Assembly: GCF_023571765.1 (NCBI RefSeq)
Contig: NZ_JAMJXC010000003.1
Location: forward strand, 248,001-312,000
Direction: 5' to 3'
Length of the DNA stretch: 64,000 nt
Source: Xanthobacter aminoxidans
GTDB lineage: Bacteria > Pseudomonadota > Alphaproteobacteria > Rhizobiales > Xanthobacteraceae
Made by a program: the position numbers and the translations under genes. Below the pieces are notes generated by a model. It had not been told where the DNA came from. It saw only the letters and a list, made by a program, of their open reading frames with translations, and did not search any database. Shown one piece after another: positions 28,216 through 36,604 of the stretch (positions within the stretch are counted from its first letter, which is position 1; each line of letters opens with the position of its first letter).

Positions 28216-29484
28216 ATGACCGACGACCGATCCCGCCTCCTCATCGGCCGCCGCGCCTTCACCCTCGGTCTCGCGGGGAGCGCATTTCTGGCAAGTGTCG
28301 GGCTTCTCGCCCCGCCCGTCTTCGCCCAGCAGGCGGCGCAGCCCTTTCCCAAATGGGTCGAGACCTTCCGCGCCCGGGCCCGCGCGCGCGGCGTGTCGGA
28401 TGCCACCTACAACAAGGTGTTCGGTGGCCTGAAGCCGGACACCTCGGTCTATGCGCAGGACCGCAACCAGGAAGAGTTCACCGAGCAGTCCTGGCAATAT
28501 CTCAACCGCCGCGTCTCCGATTGGCGCATCGCCACCGGCAAGCAGAAGGCGCGGCAATATTCCGCCCTGTTTGATCGAATCGAACAGGCGTTCGGCGTCG
28601 ATCGCCGGGTGATGCTCGGTTATTGGGGCATGGAGAGCGCCTATGGCGAGGTGCTCGACAATCCCAAGCACATGAAGCCCATCTTCAATTCGCTGGCGGC
28701 GCTGGCGTGGGGCGATGCGCGGCGGCGCAAATACTGGGAGGCGGAGCTTCTCAACGCCCTCGTCATCGTCGAGCGGGGCTGGGGCACGCCGCAGGAGATG
28801 ACCGGCTCGTGGGCTGGCGCCATGGGCCACACCCAGTGGATGCCCGAGGTGTGGCTCAACATGGGCGTGGATTTCGACGGCGACGGGCGCATCTCGCCCT
28901 TTGGCAAGCCGGACGACGCGCTGGCCGGCACCGCCAACTATCTGGTGAAGCGCGGCAAGTACCGGCGCGGCGAGCCGTGGGGCTTCGAGGCGAAGCTGCC
29001 CGGCAATTTCAATTCCGACCTCGCCGACAACAAGACGCGCCGCCCGCTCTCCCAGTGGGGTGAGCTGGGCCTCACCACCATCGAGGGGCAGTCGCTGTCC
29101 GCCTATGACGAGCCGGCGCGGCTCTGGCTGCCCGGTGGTCCCGGCGGGCCGGCGCTGCTGCTGCTCCACAATTTCTATGCGGTGCGCTCTTACAACCCCT
29201 CGTCCAACTACGCGTTGGCGGTGGTTCACCTAGGCGACCGGGTGATGGGGGAGGGGCCATTCGTCGCCTCCTGGCCCGGCGGCGAGCGGGCGCTGACGCT
29301 GGCGGAGATCCAGGAGATCCAGCAGCGCCTCACGGCGGCGGGCTTCAACACCGGCGGCTCCGACGGCCGCGTGGGCGCCGACACCATGCGCGCGGTGCGC
29401 GCCTTCCAGCAGAAGGCGGGAATCACGCCCGCGGACGGCTACGCCTCGCTCACCGTCCTCAACGCGCTGCGGCAGGGGCGGTAG
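28216..29484 (+). CDS. lytic murein transglycosylase (MltB type) with peptidoglycan-binding domain
   Basis: It cleaves the MurNAc-GlcNAc bond of peptidoglycan in the periplasm with formation of 1,6-anhydro ends. The 422-residue protein has a leader containing GRRAFTLGLAG, possibly Tat, with cleavage after VFA. The SLT_2 domain (about 45-340) has the catalytic glutamate in GYWGMESAYGE, MTGSWAGAMGHTQWMPEVW and FNSLAALAWGD. A C-terminal PG_binding_1 domain follows: LTLAEIQEIQQRLTAAGF then GRVGADTMRAVRAFQQKAG. It follows murI closely and is probably co-transcribed. Confidence 0.94.
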   Translation: MTDDRSRLLIGRRAFTLGLAGSAFLASVGLLAPPVFAQQAAQPFPKWVETFRARARARGVSDATYNKVFGGLKPDTSVYAQDRNQEEFTEQSWQYLNRRVSDWRIATGKQKARQYSALFDRIEQAFGVDRRVMLGYWGMESAYGEVLDNPKHMKPIFNSLAALAWGDARRRKYWEAELLNALVIVERGWGTPQEMTGSWAGAMGHTQWMPEVWLNMGVDFDGDGRISPFGKPDDALAGTANYLVKRGKYRRGEPWGFEAKLPGNFNSDLADNKTRRPLSQWGELGLTTIEGQSLSAYDEPARLWLPGGPGGPALLLLHNFYAVRSYNPSSNYALAVVHLGDRVMGEGPFVASWPGGERALTLAEIQEIQQRLTAAGFNTGGSDGRVGADTMRAVRAFQQKAGITPADGYASLTVLNALRQGR

Positions 29485-29510
29485 GGGGAATCAGCCCCTA
29501 GCCGCCTGCC

Positions 29511-29538
29511 CAAAAGAAACGGGCGCCTTGCGGCGCCC
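29511..29538 (-). terminator. second minus-strand terminator downstream of rpmG
   Basis: Stem GGGCGCC/GGCGCCC with a four-base loop is followed on the minus strand by GTTTCTTTT. It backs up the terminator at 29548 and may weakly terminate the transglycosylase transcript on the other strand. Confidence 0.6.
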
Positions 29539-29547
29539 CTCTCGCGC

Positions 29548-29575
29548 AAAAGAAAAGGGCACCCGGTGGGTGCCC
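29548..29575 (-). terminator. intrinsic terminator of rpmG
   Basis: Stem GGGCACCC/GGGTGCCC with loop GGT is followed on the minus strand by TTTTCTTTT. Confidence 0.8.
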
Positions 29576-29653
29576 TATCCAGTCACGATGAACCACAGAT
29601 TGTAGGTGGCGCGGTTCCGGTTGTCCAGACCCGCTGCGATCACCCGATCCAGA

Positions 29654-29821
29654 TCACTTGATCTTGGTCTCGCGGAACTCGACGTGCTTGCGCACCACCG
29701 GGTCGTACTTCTTGAGCACGATCTTGTCGGTCTTGGTGCGGGAATTCTTCTTGGTGACGTAGAACACGCCCGTGTCCGCCGAGGACAGGAGCTTGATCTT
29801 GATGGTTGCAGCCTTGGCCAT
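29654..29821 (-). CDS. rpmG: 50S ribosomal protein L33
   Basis: A 55-residue large-subunit ribosomal protein. [41 protein letters not shown] and the terminal [10 protein letters not shown] are the standard alphaproteobacterial L33 sequence. It lacks the CxxC zinc pairs, so it is the zinc-free form. The ATG at 29821 gives the usual N-terminus. It is monocistronic, with two terminators behind it. Confidence 0.97.
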   Translation of the reverse strand: MAKAATIKIKLLSSADTGVFYVTKKNSRTKTDKIVLKKYDPVVRKHVEFRETKIK

Positions 29822-29986
29822 GTCTTGATCCCTGGGTGCCGCGTGCGGCGTGCGACCGTCTGGTTTTTGCAAACCGTGAGGTGGCGAAAAGAAGAACGGA
29901 CGCGCTGCCGGTCTCCGGCGGCTCGTGGGCGCGGAAACTCTCTCAATGCGCCCCTAATGTCAAGGGTGGGCGACCCTTCCGCTGGA

Positions 29987-31162
29987 TCACGCCTCCCGCC
30001 GTCCGCGCATCATCAGCCGCACGGCGACGATGGCCGCATAGACAGCCAGCATGGTGGAGATGACGAAGGCGAAGCCATACGGGTTGTAAAGGTCCATGCC
30101 GGCGCCGGCCAGCGGCGGGCCGGCGATGAGGCCCACGGAATAGAGCATCACGAACGCCGCATTGGCGGCCGCGAGGTCCGCGCCATGGAATCGCTCGCCG
30201 AGATGGGCGAGGCCGACCGTGTAGAGCGAGCCCACCACGCCCGTGGCGAGGAAGATCATGGCCAGGAACCACGGGCTCGACACCGGCACGAAGGGCAAAG
30301 TGAAGGCGCCCGCCGCGCCCGCCAGCGAGCAGCAGAGCAGCAGCACCCGCCGGTCCACCTTGTCGCTGATGAGGCCGATGGGGATCTGGAAGGCGACGTT
30401 GCCCAGCACCGCCGCCGTCAGCAGCAGGGCGGCGCTGGTCTCGGCGAGGCCGAGGCGCAGGCCGTAGAGCGGCAGGAAGGTCATCACCGCCGTCTCGATG
30501 GCGCCGAACACCAGCGCCGCCAGCACCGCCGAGGGCGATCGCCGCACGAAGGTGAGTACGCCGTGGTGGCTGTCGTCATGGATGCGGGGGGTGATTCCCC
30601 GCGCCAGCAGGATGGGAATGGCGCCCAGCAGCAGCACGACCGCGCCGGCGAGGTAGGGCGCCCAGCCGGAGGCGCCGAGCACGCTGAGCATGGTCGGCCC
30701 CAGCGCCGCCCCCAGCGACAGCGCGGTGGCATAGATGCCCATGATGAGCCCGCGCCGGTTGGGCGGGGCGAGGGCATTGATCCAGAATTCGGAGACCGCG
30801 AACAGGATGCACAGCGCTGCGCCGAAGGCGAAGCGCAGCGGGAACCACATGAGGAAGGACGGCGCCGCCTTGAAACCCACGAGGCTCGCCGCGGCGAGCA
30901 CGATGGCGCCGACCAGCAGCGCGCGCAGCCCGATCTTGCGCACCATGAGCGGCACGAAGGGCGCGGTGAAGATGGTGGCGATGCCGGCCACCGCCGTGTT
31001 GATGCCGATCCACTTGCCGGTGACGCCGCGCGATTCCAGCTCCAGCGCCAGCAGGGGGATGGACAGGCTGATGCCGACGCCCACCACCGTGATGGCGGAG
31101 ATGGCGGCCGCGATGGAGGCCGTCCGGCTCATGTGGCCGAGGGACCCGTGGGGAGCATGCAT
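29987..31162 (-). CDS. MFS transporter, drug/sugar efflux type
   Basis: A 391-residue inner-membrane protein with twelve predicted helices and the MFS signature loops. FVPLMVRKIGLRALLVGA lies between helices 2 and 3, and GLISDKVDRRVLLL is the equivalent loop in the second half. FGAALCILFAVSEFWINALAPPNRRGLIMGIYA is typical of the YcaD/SetA-like efflux group. Substrate unknown. A TTG start at 31177 would overlap the Nudix stop codon by four bases; ATG 31162 is used here. It is the last gene of the rnr operon. Confidence 0.85.
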   Translation of the reverse strand: MHAPHGSLGHMSRTASIAAAISAITVVGVGISLSIPLLALELESRGVTGKWIGINTAVAGIATIFTAPFVPLMVRKIGLRALLVGAIVLAAASLVGFKAAPSFLMWFPLRFAFGAALCILFAVSEFWINALAPPNRRGLIMGIYATALSLGAALGPTMLSVLGASGWAPYLAGAVVLLLGAIPILLARGITPRIHDDSHHGVLTFVRRSPSAVLAALVFGAIETAVMTFLPLYGLRLGLAETSAALLLTAAVLGNVAFQIPIGLISDKVDRRVLLLCCSLAGAAGAFTLPFVPVSSPWFLAMIFLATGVVGSLYTVGLAHLGERFHGADLAAANAAFVMLYSVGLIAGPPLAGAGMDLYNPYGFAFVISTMLAVYAAIVAVRLMMRGRREA

Positions 31163-31173
31163 CGCGTTCGGCT

Positions 31174-31908
31174 TCAATCCAGGAGGGTGCGGACGAAGCG
31201 TCCGCGGACCATGGCGTAGGAGGGCACCGGCAGGCGCGGGCCGAAGCCGGCATCGATGCGGGCGGCCAGTTCCTCAAGCACCACGCGGGTGATGGTGGGA
31301 AGCTCCTGCTTCTCCGTCTCCGCGAAGGTCAGCCATGCAAGGTCGATGAGTTCAGACTCCTCGCCCACCAGCCCCTTCACCTCGTCGCAGACGGCCGTGG
31401 CGTCGGCGATGAAGAAGCGGGTGTCGAAGCGCCGGGGGCGCCGGGGCGGGGTGATGGCGCGGGCGACGAAGGTGAGCGCGCCGAGATCGGGGAACACCCC
31501 GCGCTCCTCGAACGCGCGCCAGTCGTCACCGGGGGATTCGGGGGCGCCGCACTCCTTGGTGCCGACGAGCAGGCCGGTCTCCTCGTACATCTCGCGGATG
31601 GCGGCGGCGGCAAGGCCGCGCGCGCGGCCGAGGCTCGGGCGCTGCACATGGGCCATCAGCCGGCGTTCGCTGTCCGGATCGAGGCAGCCATAGACCGGCA
31701 TGGCCTTGTCGGACTTCTCCAGCCGGCCGCCGGGAAACACGTAGACGCCCGGCAGGAACTTGAGCTTGGGATGCCGCCGGCCCATCAGCACGCGGGGCTT
31801 CTTGCCCTTGCTGTCGAGCAGGATGAGGGTGGCGGCGTCGCGCGGGCGCACGTTGGGAGAAGCCTGAAGGCGCTCGGCTTCGGTCAGGCGGGTGGCAAAA
31901 TCGTTCAT
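31174..31908 (-). CDS. Nudix hydrolase, NUDT19-like
   Basis: A 244-residue hydrolase of nucleoside-diphosphate derivatives, perhaps CoA-type substrates by analogy with NUDT19. FPGGRLEKSD and IREMYEETGLLVG form the Nudix box. They are separated by a 30-residue insertion, as in that subfamily, and the glutamate usually found eight residues before the arginine is an arginine here. The EE metal ligands are intact. The C-terminal half ends VPSYAMVRGRFVRTLLD. It lies 5 bp from DUF983 and next to the MFS gene, so it belongs to the rnr operon. Confidence 0.85.
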   Translation of the reverse strand: MNDFATRLTEAERLQASPNVRPRDAATLILLDSKGKKPRVLMGRRHPKLKFLPGVYVFPGGRLEKSDKAMPVYGCLDPDSERRLMAHVQRPSLGRARGLAAAAIREMYEETGLLVGTKECGAPESPGDDWRAFEERGVFPDLGALTFVARAITPPRRPRRFDTRFFIADATAVCDEVKGLVGEESELIDLAWLTFAETEKQELPTITRVVLEELAARIDAGFGPRLPVPSYAMVRGRFVRTLLD

Positions 31909-31913
31909 GATGC

Positions 31914-32453
31914 TCAGAGTATCGGACGGACGGCACGGATGACGGGGCGGACGGCACCCTCGGGGGGCGCCTCCCGTTCCTCACTGCCGGAATCGAAGCC
32001 GTGCATGCGCAGCGCCCATTGCAGGTTCACCAGCATGCCCTTCAGCGGCGGTAGCAGGGCGAGGCAGAGCACCAGCGTCAGCGGCAGCCAGAGGGAGAGG
32101 TGTACCCACAGCTCCGGCCGGTACAATTCCTCCACCAGCACCATCAGCGGCACCACGATGTGGCCCACCACGAAGATCACCGCATAAGGCGGCGCGTCGT
32201 CGGCGCGGTGGTGGTACAGCTCCTCGCCGCAGGTGGCGCAGAAGGGCGAGACCTTCAGATAGCTGGAAAACATGCGACCGGCGCCGCAGGCGGGGCACAG
32301 GCCGCGCGCGCCGCGCATCAGGGCGCCGGGCACCTCGCGGCGGGGCGGGGGAAGCTCGAACGCGCCGCCGGGCGCACCCGCGGCCTCGCCTGCCGCCGCC
32401 TCTTCGGGCGTCGCCAGCTTCTGGGTCACGGTCATGCCGGTCGGCGTGGTCAC
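31914..32453 (-). CDS. DUF983 membrane protein with zinc-ribbon cysteines
   Basis: A 179-residue protein of unknown function. After a 45-residue disordered proline/alanine-rich stretch it has LCPACGAGRMFSSYLKVSPFCATCGEEL, spanning two CxxC pairs, and HHRADDAPPYAVIF. Two transmembrane helices follow, then a cytoplasmic tail. This is the DUF983 arrangement found across alphaproteobacteria, often beside rnr. The start is GTG at 32453 preceded by CAGGA; an ATG at 32435 is the alternative. Confidence 0.88.
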   Translation of the reverse strand: MTTPTGMTVTQKLATPEEAAAGEAAGAPGGAFELPPPRREVPGALMRGARGLCPACGAGRMFSSYLKVSPFCATCGEELYHHRADDAPPYAVIFVVGHIVVPLMVLVEELYRPELWVHLSLWLPLTLVLCLALLPPLKGMLVNLQWALRMHGFDSGSEEREAPPEGAVRPVIRAVRPIL

Positions 32454-32516
32454 GGTCCTGAACCTCTCGGTCGCCCCTGAGGAGCGCGCTTCTCCAACAT
32501 TTATCGGCCGGACGCC

Positions 32517-35015
32517 TCAGCGCCTGCCGGGTCCCGGCTTGGCCTTGCCGGAGCCGGCCTTTCCGGAACCGGCCTTGCCCGTTTTCGCACGGCCCGGCGC
32601 GGATCTCCCCGGCCGGCCCGCGAACCCGGAGGGCGCGCCGCGGCGCTGGGGGCCACCCCCGCGCGGACCCTTTACATAGGAGCCTTCGCTCAGAAGCTCA
32701 AACCGCAGCGCTCCGGCGACCGGCGCGGCCTCCACCAGCTTGACCTCCACCCGGTCGCCGATGCGGTGCATCTCGCCGGTACGGTCTCCCACCAGCGCCT
32801 GCCGCACTTCGTCGTACCGGTAATAGTCCTGGCCCAGGGTTGAGGCGGGAATGAAGCCGTCCGCCCCGGTGATGTCGAGCGCGACGAAGAGTCCCGCCTT
32901 GGTCGCCCCGGTGATGCGGGCGTTGAAGGTGGCGCCGATCTGGTCCGCCAGATGATGGGCGATGAGCCGGTCCACCGTCTCCCGCTCCGCCGCCATGGCG
33001 CGACGTTCCGTAACGGAAATGGCCGCCGCCACCTCGCCGAGGCTCTCGACGGTCGCGTCTTCCGGCAGCCCGTCCTTGCCCACACCCAGCGCCCGGACGA
33101 GGCCGCGATGGACGATGAGGTCCGCATAGCGGCGGATGGGCGAGGTGAAATGCGCGTAGCGGCGGAGATTCAGGCCGAAATGGCCGTAATTCTCGGAGGC
33201 GTACTCCGCCTGGCTCTGGCTGCGCAGGATCACCTGGTTCACCAGCGGGGCGGCGTCCGTGTCCTTCACCTCTTCCAGGATGCGGTTGAAGTGGGAGGGG
33301 CGCACCTGGTCGGTCTTCGGCAGGCCGATGTCCAGCGTCTTCAGGAAGTCTCGCAGGGCCGAGAGCTTCGCCAGCGTCGGGCCGTCATGGACGCGGTAGA
33401 TGAGGGGGGTCTTCTTTTCCTCCAGCGTCTCGGCGGCGGCGACGTTGGCGAGGATCATGAATTCCTCGATGAGCCGGTGAGCATCCAGCCGCTCCGGCAC
33501 CACCACGCGGTCCACCGTGCCGTCGGGCTTGAGGATGATCTTGCGCTCGGGAAGGTCGAGATCGAGGGGCTGGCGGGCGTCGCGGGCCTTCTTCACGCAG
33601 GCATAGGCCGCATAGAGCGGCTTGAGCACGCCCTCCACCAGCGGATCGGTGATGTCGTCGGTGCGGCCTTCGATGGCGTTCTGCGCCTGCGCATAGGCGA
33701 GCTTGCCGGCCGAGCGCATGAGGATACGGTGGAAGCTGTGGCTGCGCTTGCGCCCATCCGCGCCGATGACGAGGCGCACCGCCAGCGCCGGCCGGTCCTC
33801 GCTGGGGCGCAGGGAGCACAGGTCGTTGGAGATGCGCTCCGGCAGCATGGGCACGACGCGATCGGGGAAATAGACCGAATTGCCGCGAATGAGCGCCTCG
33901 CGGTCCAGCGCCGTGCCGGGCCGCACATAGGCCGAGACGTCGGCGATGGCGACGGTGACGATATAGCCGCCATCCTCGTCCGGCGCCGCGTGCACGGCGT
34001 CGTCATGGTCCTTGGCGTCGGGCGGGTCGATGGTGACGAGGGGCAGGTCGCGCCAGTCCTCGCGGCCGCGCACGGTGATCTGCTTCGCCGCCTCGGCCTC
34101 CTTCACCACCACGTCCGGGAAGGCGTTAGGGATGCCGTGGGCGTGGATGGCGATGAGGCTCACCGCCTTCTCGGAGTTCAGCGAGCCGAGCTTTTCCTTC
34201 ACCCGCGCGGTGGGCAGGCCGAACACGCGCTGGCGCATCAATTCGACGGTGACGAGATCGCCGTCCTGCGCCTCATGCTCGGCGCCGGGGGGCACCTGCA
34301 ATTCGCGGCCGAGCTGCTTCTTGTCGATGGGGATGATGCGCCCGCCGCCACCTTGAGGCGCGGCGCGGAAGATGCCCATGGTCTGCTTGCGGGCCTTCTC
34401 CAGCACCTTGATGACGCGGCCCACATGGGGGACCGCGTGCTCGATGGAGCCTTCCACGATGCGCAGCAGCACCCGGTCCGCCAGTCCCGGCGCGGGGCCG
34501 GAGGCGCGGCGCGGCACCTGGACGAGAATGGGCGGCGCCTCGCCCTGGGCCTCGGAGTCCCATTCCACCGGAATGGCCACCAGCTCGCCGTCGCCGTCGC
34601 GGGAGACGATGTCGGCCAGCACGACCGCCGGCAGCGCGCCGGGCACATGGAGGCGCCTGCGCTCGCGGCTCACTGTGCCTTCCTCGGAGAGGTCGCGCAG
34701 CAGCTGCTTCAGTTCCACCTTCTGCGCCGGCGAGAGGCCGAAGGCGCGGGCGATCTCGCGCTTGCCCACCTCGCCGTTCTGCGAAGCGATGAAGGCCAGC
34801 ACCTGCGCCTTGGTCGGCATCTCGCCGGTGGCCAGCGGCGCAACGGCGAGCGCCGCCGCCTCATGGGCGGCCGCCGCCTGCTTGCGCGCGGCACGGGATT
34901 TGGTCGCGCGCAGCGGCTTTTCCGCGCGCGATGTCTTGTCTGCGCGCGATATCCTGGCGGCGTGGCCGTCCTTGCTGGAATGGCGGGTGGGCGGCTTGGT
35001 GGGGCGCTTCGGCAA
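32517..35015 (-). CDS. rnr: ribonuclease R
   Basis: A processive 3'-5' exoribonuclease that degrades structured RNA. The 832-residue protein has a lysine/arginine-rich N-terminus (about 1-60), a winged-helix and cold-shock domains (about 65-270), and the RNB catalytic core with the metal site DPPDAKDHDDAV and GNSVYFPDRVVPMLPE. An S1 domain follows at about residues 710-800 and then a glycine/lysine-rich tail. The length is close to E. coli RNase R. It heads a minus-strand operon with DUF983, Nudix and MFS genes. The usual topA partner is not adjacent in the window. Confidence 0.95.
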   Translation of the reverse strand: MPKRPTKPPTRHSSKDGHAARISRADKTSRAEKPLRATKSRAARKQAAAAHEAAALAVAPLATGEMPTKAQVLAFIASQNGEVGKREIARAFGLSPAQKVELKQLLRDLSEEGTVSRERRRLHVPGALPAVVLADIVSRDGDGELVAIPVEWDSEAQGEAPPILVQVPRRASGPAPGLADRVLLRIVEGSIEHAVPHVGRVIKVLEKARKQTMGIFRAAPQGGGGRIIPIDKKQLGRELQVPPGAEHEAQDGDLVTVELMRQRVFGLPTARVKEKLGSLNSEKAVSLIAIHAHGIPNAFPDVVVKEAEAAKQITVRGREDWRDLPLVTIDPPDAKDHDDAVHAAPDEDGGYIVTVAIADVSAYVRPGTALDREALIRGNSVYFPDRVVPMLPERISNDLCSLRPSEDRPALAVRLVIGADGRKRSHSFHRILMRSAGKLAYAQAQNAIEGRTDDITDPLVEGVLKPLYAAYACVKKARDARQPLDLDLPERKIILKPDGTVDRVVVPERLDAHRLIEEFMILANVAAAETLEEKKTPLIYRVHDGPTLAKLSALRDFLKTLDIGLPKTDQVRPSHFNRILEEVKDTDAAPLVNQVILRSQSQAEYASENYGHFGLNLRRYAHFTSPIRRYADLIVHRGLVRALGVGKDGLPEDATVESLGEVAAAISVTERRAMAAERETVDRLIAHHLADQIGATFNARITGATKAGLFVALDITGADGFIPASTLGQDYYRYDEVRQALVGDRTGEMHRIGDRVEVKLVEAAPVAGALRFELLSEGSYVKGPRGGGPQRRGAPSGFAGRPGRSAPGRAKTGKAGSGKAGSGKAKPGPGRR

Positions 35016-35180
35016 TGGGTCTTTCCGGTTTCATCCGGACGCTACCCGGAACACGCCCCGGCCGCCAGTGGTGGGTTTCCGTGGGGCTGCGGCCCCCGGA
35101 CCTTCAGCACTCCGTTCCCCGGACAAGCGACGGCGTGAGCCGGAGCGCTGATCCGGGGCCGAGCGCAATCATATCCGCTT

Positions 35181-35209
35181 GTCATCGCCCGGCTGGTCCG
35201 GGCGATGAC
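35181..35209. repeat. palindromic intergenic repeat, family A, single unit
   Basis: Arms GTCATCGCCCGG and CCGGGCGATGAC with a five-base centre. The same element, with variable inner bases, recurs at 37957, 43512 and 61041. Confidence 0.7.
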
Positions 35210-35294
35210 GGCTACGCGGGAACTCTTGCGCTCAGCCTCGGATCGGCGCTCCGGCTGCGCTCCGTGCGTCCGGGCGGCGGGGGGGCGCTCGTCC

Positions 35295-35413
35295 TCCCCT
35301 CTCCCCTTGCGGGAGAGGGGTTGGGGGTGAGGGGGCCGGTGCCGCAATCCCGGTGACAGATCGGAGGGAGAGACACCCCTCACCCCAGCCCTCTCCCGCA
35401 AGGGGAGAGGGGG
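35295..35413. repeat. inverted pair of CTCTCCC-rich elements, family B
   Basis: Copy one (35295-35336) and copy two (35375-35413) are near-perfect reverse complements, each with an internal hairpin CTCTCCC..GGGAGAG. A third, shorter copy lies at 60999-61023. Confidence 0.7.
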
Positions 35414-35561
35414 CTTGGCCGGTTCGTGTGGGAGGCACATGCACTCCATTCGGTGCACCGCACCTTCGCTCAGCGGCCGGGAAGGGTTCCCTTGAGTACC
35501 GGCTGGGGCTAGAACGGCGTGTGTCCCGCGCGATGCCGTTTTCCCCCGCAAGAACCGTCCC

Positions 35562-36530
35562 ATGAACCCCGGCCTCCTGCCCGCGGTCGCACTTGCGCGC
35601 CTTCTGGCCTGGCTCGGCCGGCGGAGCGCGCCGGCAGTGGCGGTGAGCGTTTTCATCGGCCTTGCCGTGCCGCCGTTCGCGGCGCTGGCGAAGCCGCTGG
35701 TGGTGCCCACCATCCTCGCGCTGCTGGTTCTGGCCTTCGTGCGCACCTCCATGGCCGGGGCCTTCACCGCGCGTCGTGCAGGCATCGCAGTGCTGGCCTG
35801 CGCCTGGGTCATGCTGGTGCTGCCGCTGGCGATGGGGCTGGCGACGCGGCTTCTGGGCGAGCCCAACGCCATCGTCCTCGCCCTCATCATGCAGGCCTCG
35901 GCCCCGCCCATCATGTCGGCCCCCGCCTTTGCGGCGCTGCTCGGCCTCGATGCCCGGCTGGTGCTCGTGACCATGCTGGGCGGCATGGCGCTGACGCCAC
36001 TCACCGCGCCGGGGCTGGTGTTCCACTTCTCCGGCGGCGCGCTGGCGCTCGATCCGCTGGCGCTGGCGCTGCGGCTCGCGGCGGTGGTGGGCGGCACCAT
36101 GGGGGCGGGCCTCGTCATCCGCCGGCTCATGGGCCTGAGGCGTGTGGAGGCCGTCTCCGCCCATCTCGACGGGCTGAACGTGGTGCTGCTCGGCCTCCTT
36201 GCCGTGGGGCTGATGGACGGGGTGACATACGCCTTCCTCGACCAGCCCGGCTTCATGGCGGGGCTGGTGGCGCTGGCCTTCTTCGTCTCGCTGCTGGGGT
36301 TCGGCGCGACGGCGCTCGTCTTCCGCGCCGTCGATCCGGGGGATGCGATGATGCTCGGCTTCTGCGGCGGCCATCGCAACATGGCGGTGGTGATCGCCGC
36401 CACCGGCGCGGTGCTGCCGCACGAGACTTGGCTTTACGTTGCGGCAGCGCAATTCCCCATCTACCTCCTGCCGGTGGTGATGCTGCCGCTGGCGCGGCGG
36501 GTCAGCGCCGCCGGCCGTCGCAAGGCGTGA
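35562..36530 (+). CDS. bile acid:sodium symporter (BASS)-like membrane transporter
   Basis: A 322-residue membrane protein with nine to ten hydrophobic helices. FIGLAVPPFAALAKPLVVPTILALL at the start, LALIMQASAPPIMSAPAFAALLGLD in the middle and MMLGFCGGHRNMAVVIAATG near the end resemble the SBF/BASS and ACR3-related fold, whose two crossed helices hold sodium and substrate. Substrate unknown; organic anions are typical for the superfamily. It lies 74 bp upstream of purB on the same strand without functional connection evident. Confidence 0.75.
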   Translation: MNPGLLPAVALARLLAWLGRRSAPAVAVSVFIGLAVPPFAALAKPLVVPTILALLVLAFVRTSMAGAFTARRAGIAVLACAWVMLVLPLAMGLATRLLGEPNAIVLALIMQASAPPIMSAPAFAALLGLDARLVLVTMLGGMALTPLTAPGLVFHFSGGALALDPLALALRLAAVVGGTMGAGLVIRRLMGLRRVEAVSAHLDGLNVVLLGLLAVGLMDGVTYAFLDQPGFMAGLVALAFFVSLLGFGATALVFRAVDPGDAMMLGFCGGHRNMAVVIAATGAVLPHETWLYVAAAQFPIYLLPVVMLPLARRVSAAGRRKA

Positions 36531-36604
36531 CCCGCACCGCTACCCCCCGCCGCCTTCATCTGCTAGACGAGCCGCCTGCCTGACATTTTGACGAGCACCG
36601 CCCC

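Larger units (their letters stand above)
35016..35561. repeat. 546-bp intergenic region filled with palindromic repeats
   Basis: No gene is visible. The region contains one copy of the GTCATCGCCCGG palindrome at 35181-35209. It also contains two inverted copies of a CCCTCTCCCCTTGCGGGAGAGG element at 35295-35336 and 35375-35413, which could fold into a long cruciform. Promoters of rnr (minus) and the BASS-like gene (plus) must lie at its ends. Confidence 0.65.

Noticed and set aside
31174-31908. Nudix protein as inactive because one box glutamate is arginine
   Set aside because: The REMYEETGLL core with both metal-binding glutamates is intact and the insertion matches the NUDT19-like subgroup, so activity is still expected.
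32952-35138. Long plus-strand open frame antisense to rnr
   Set aside because: Opposite a complete RNase R; no recognisable protein motif.
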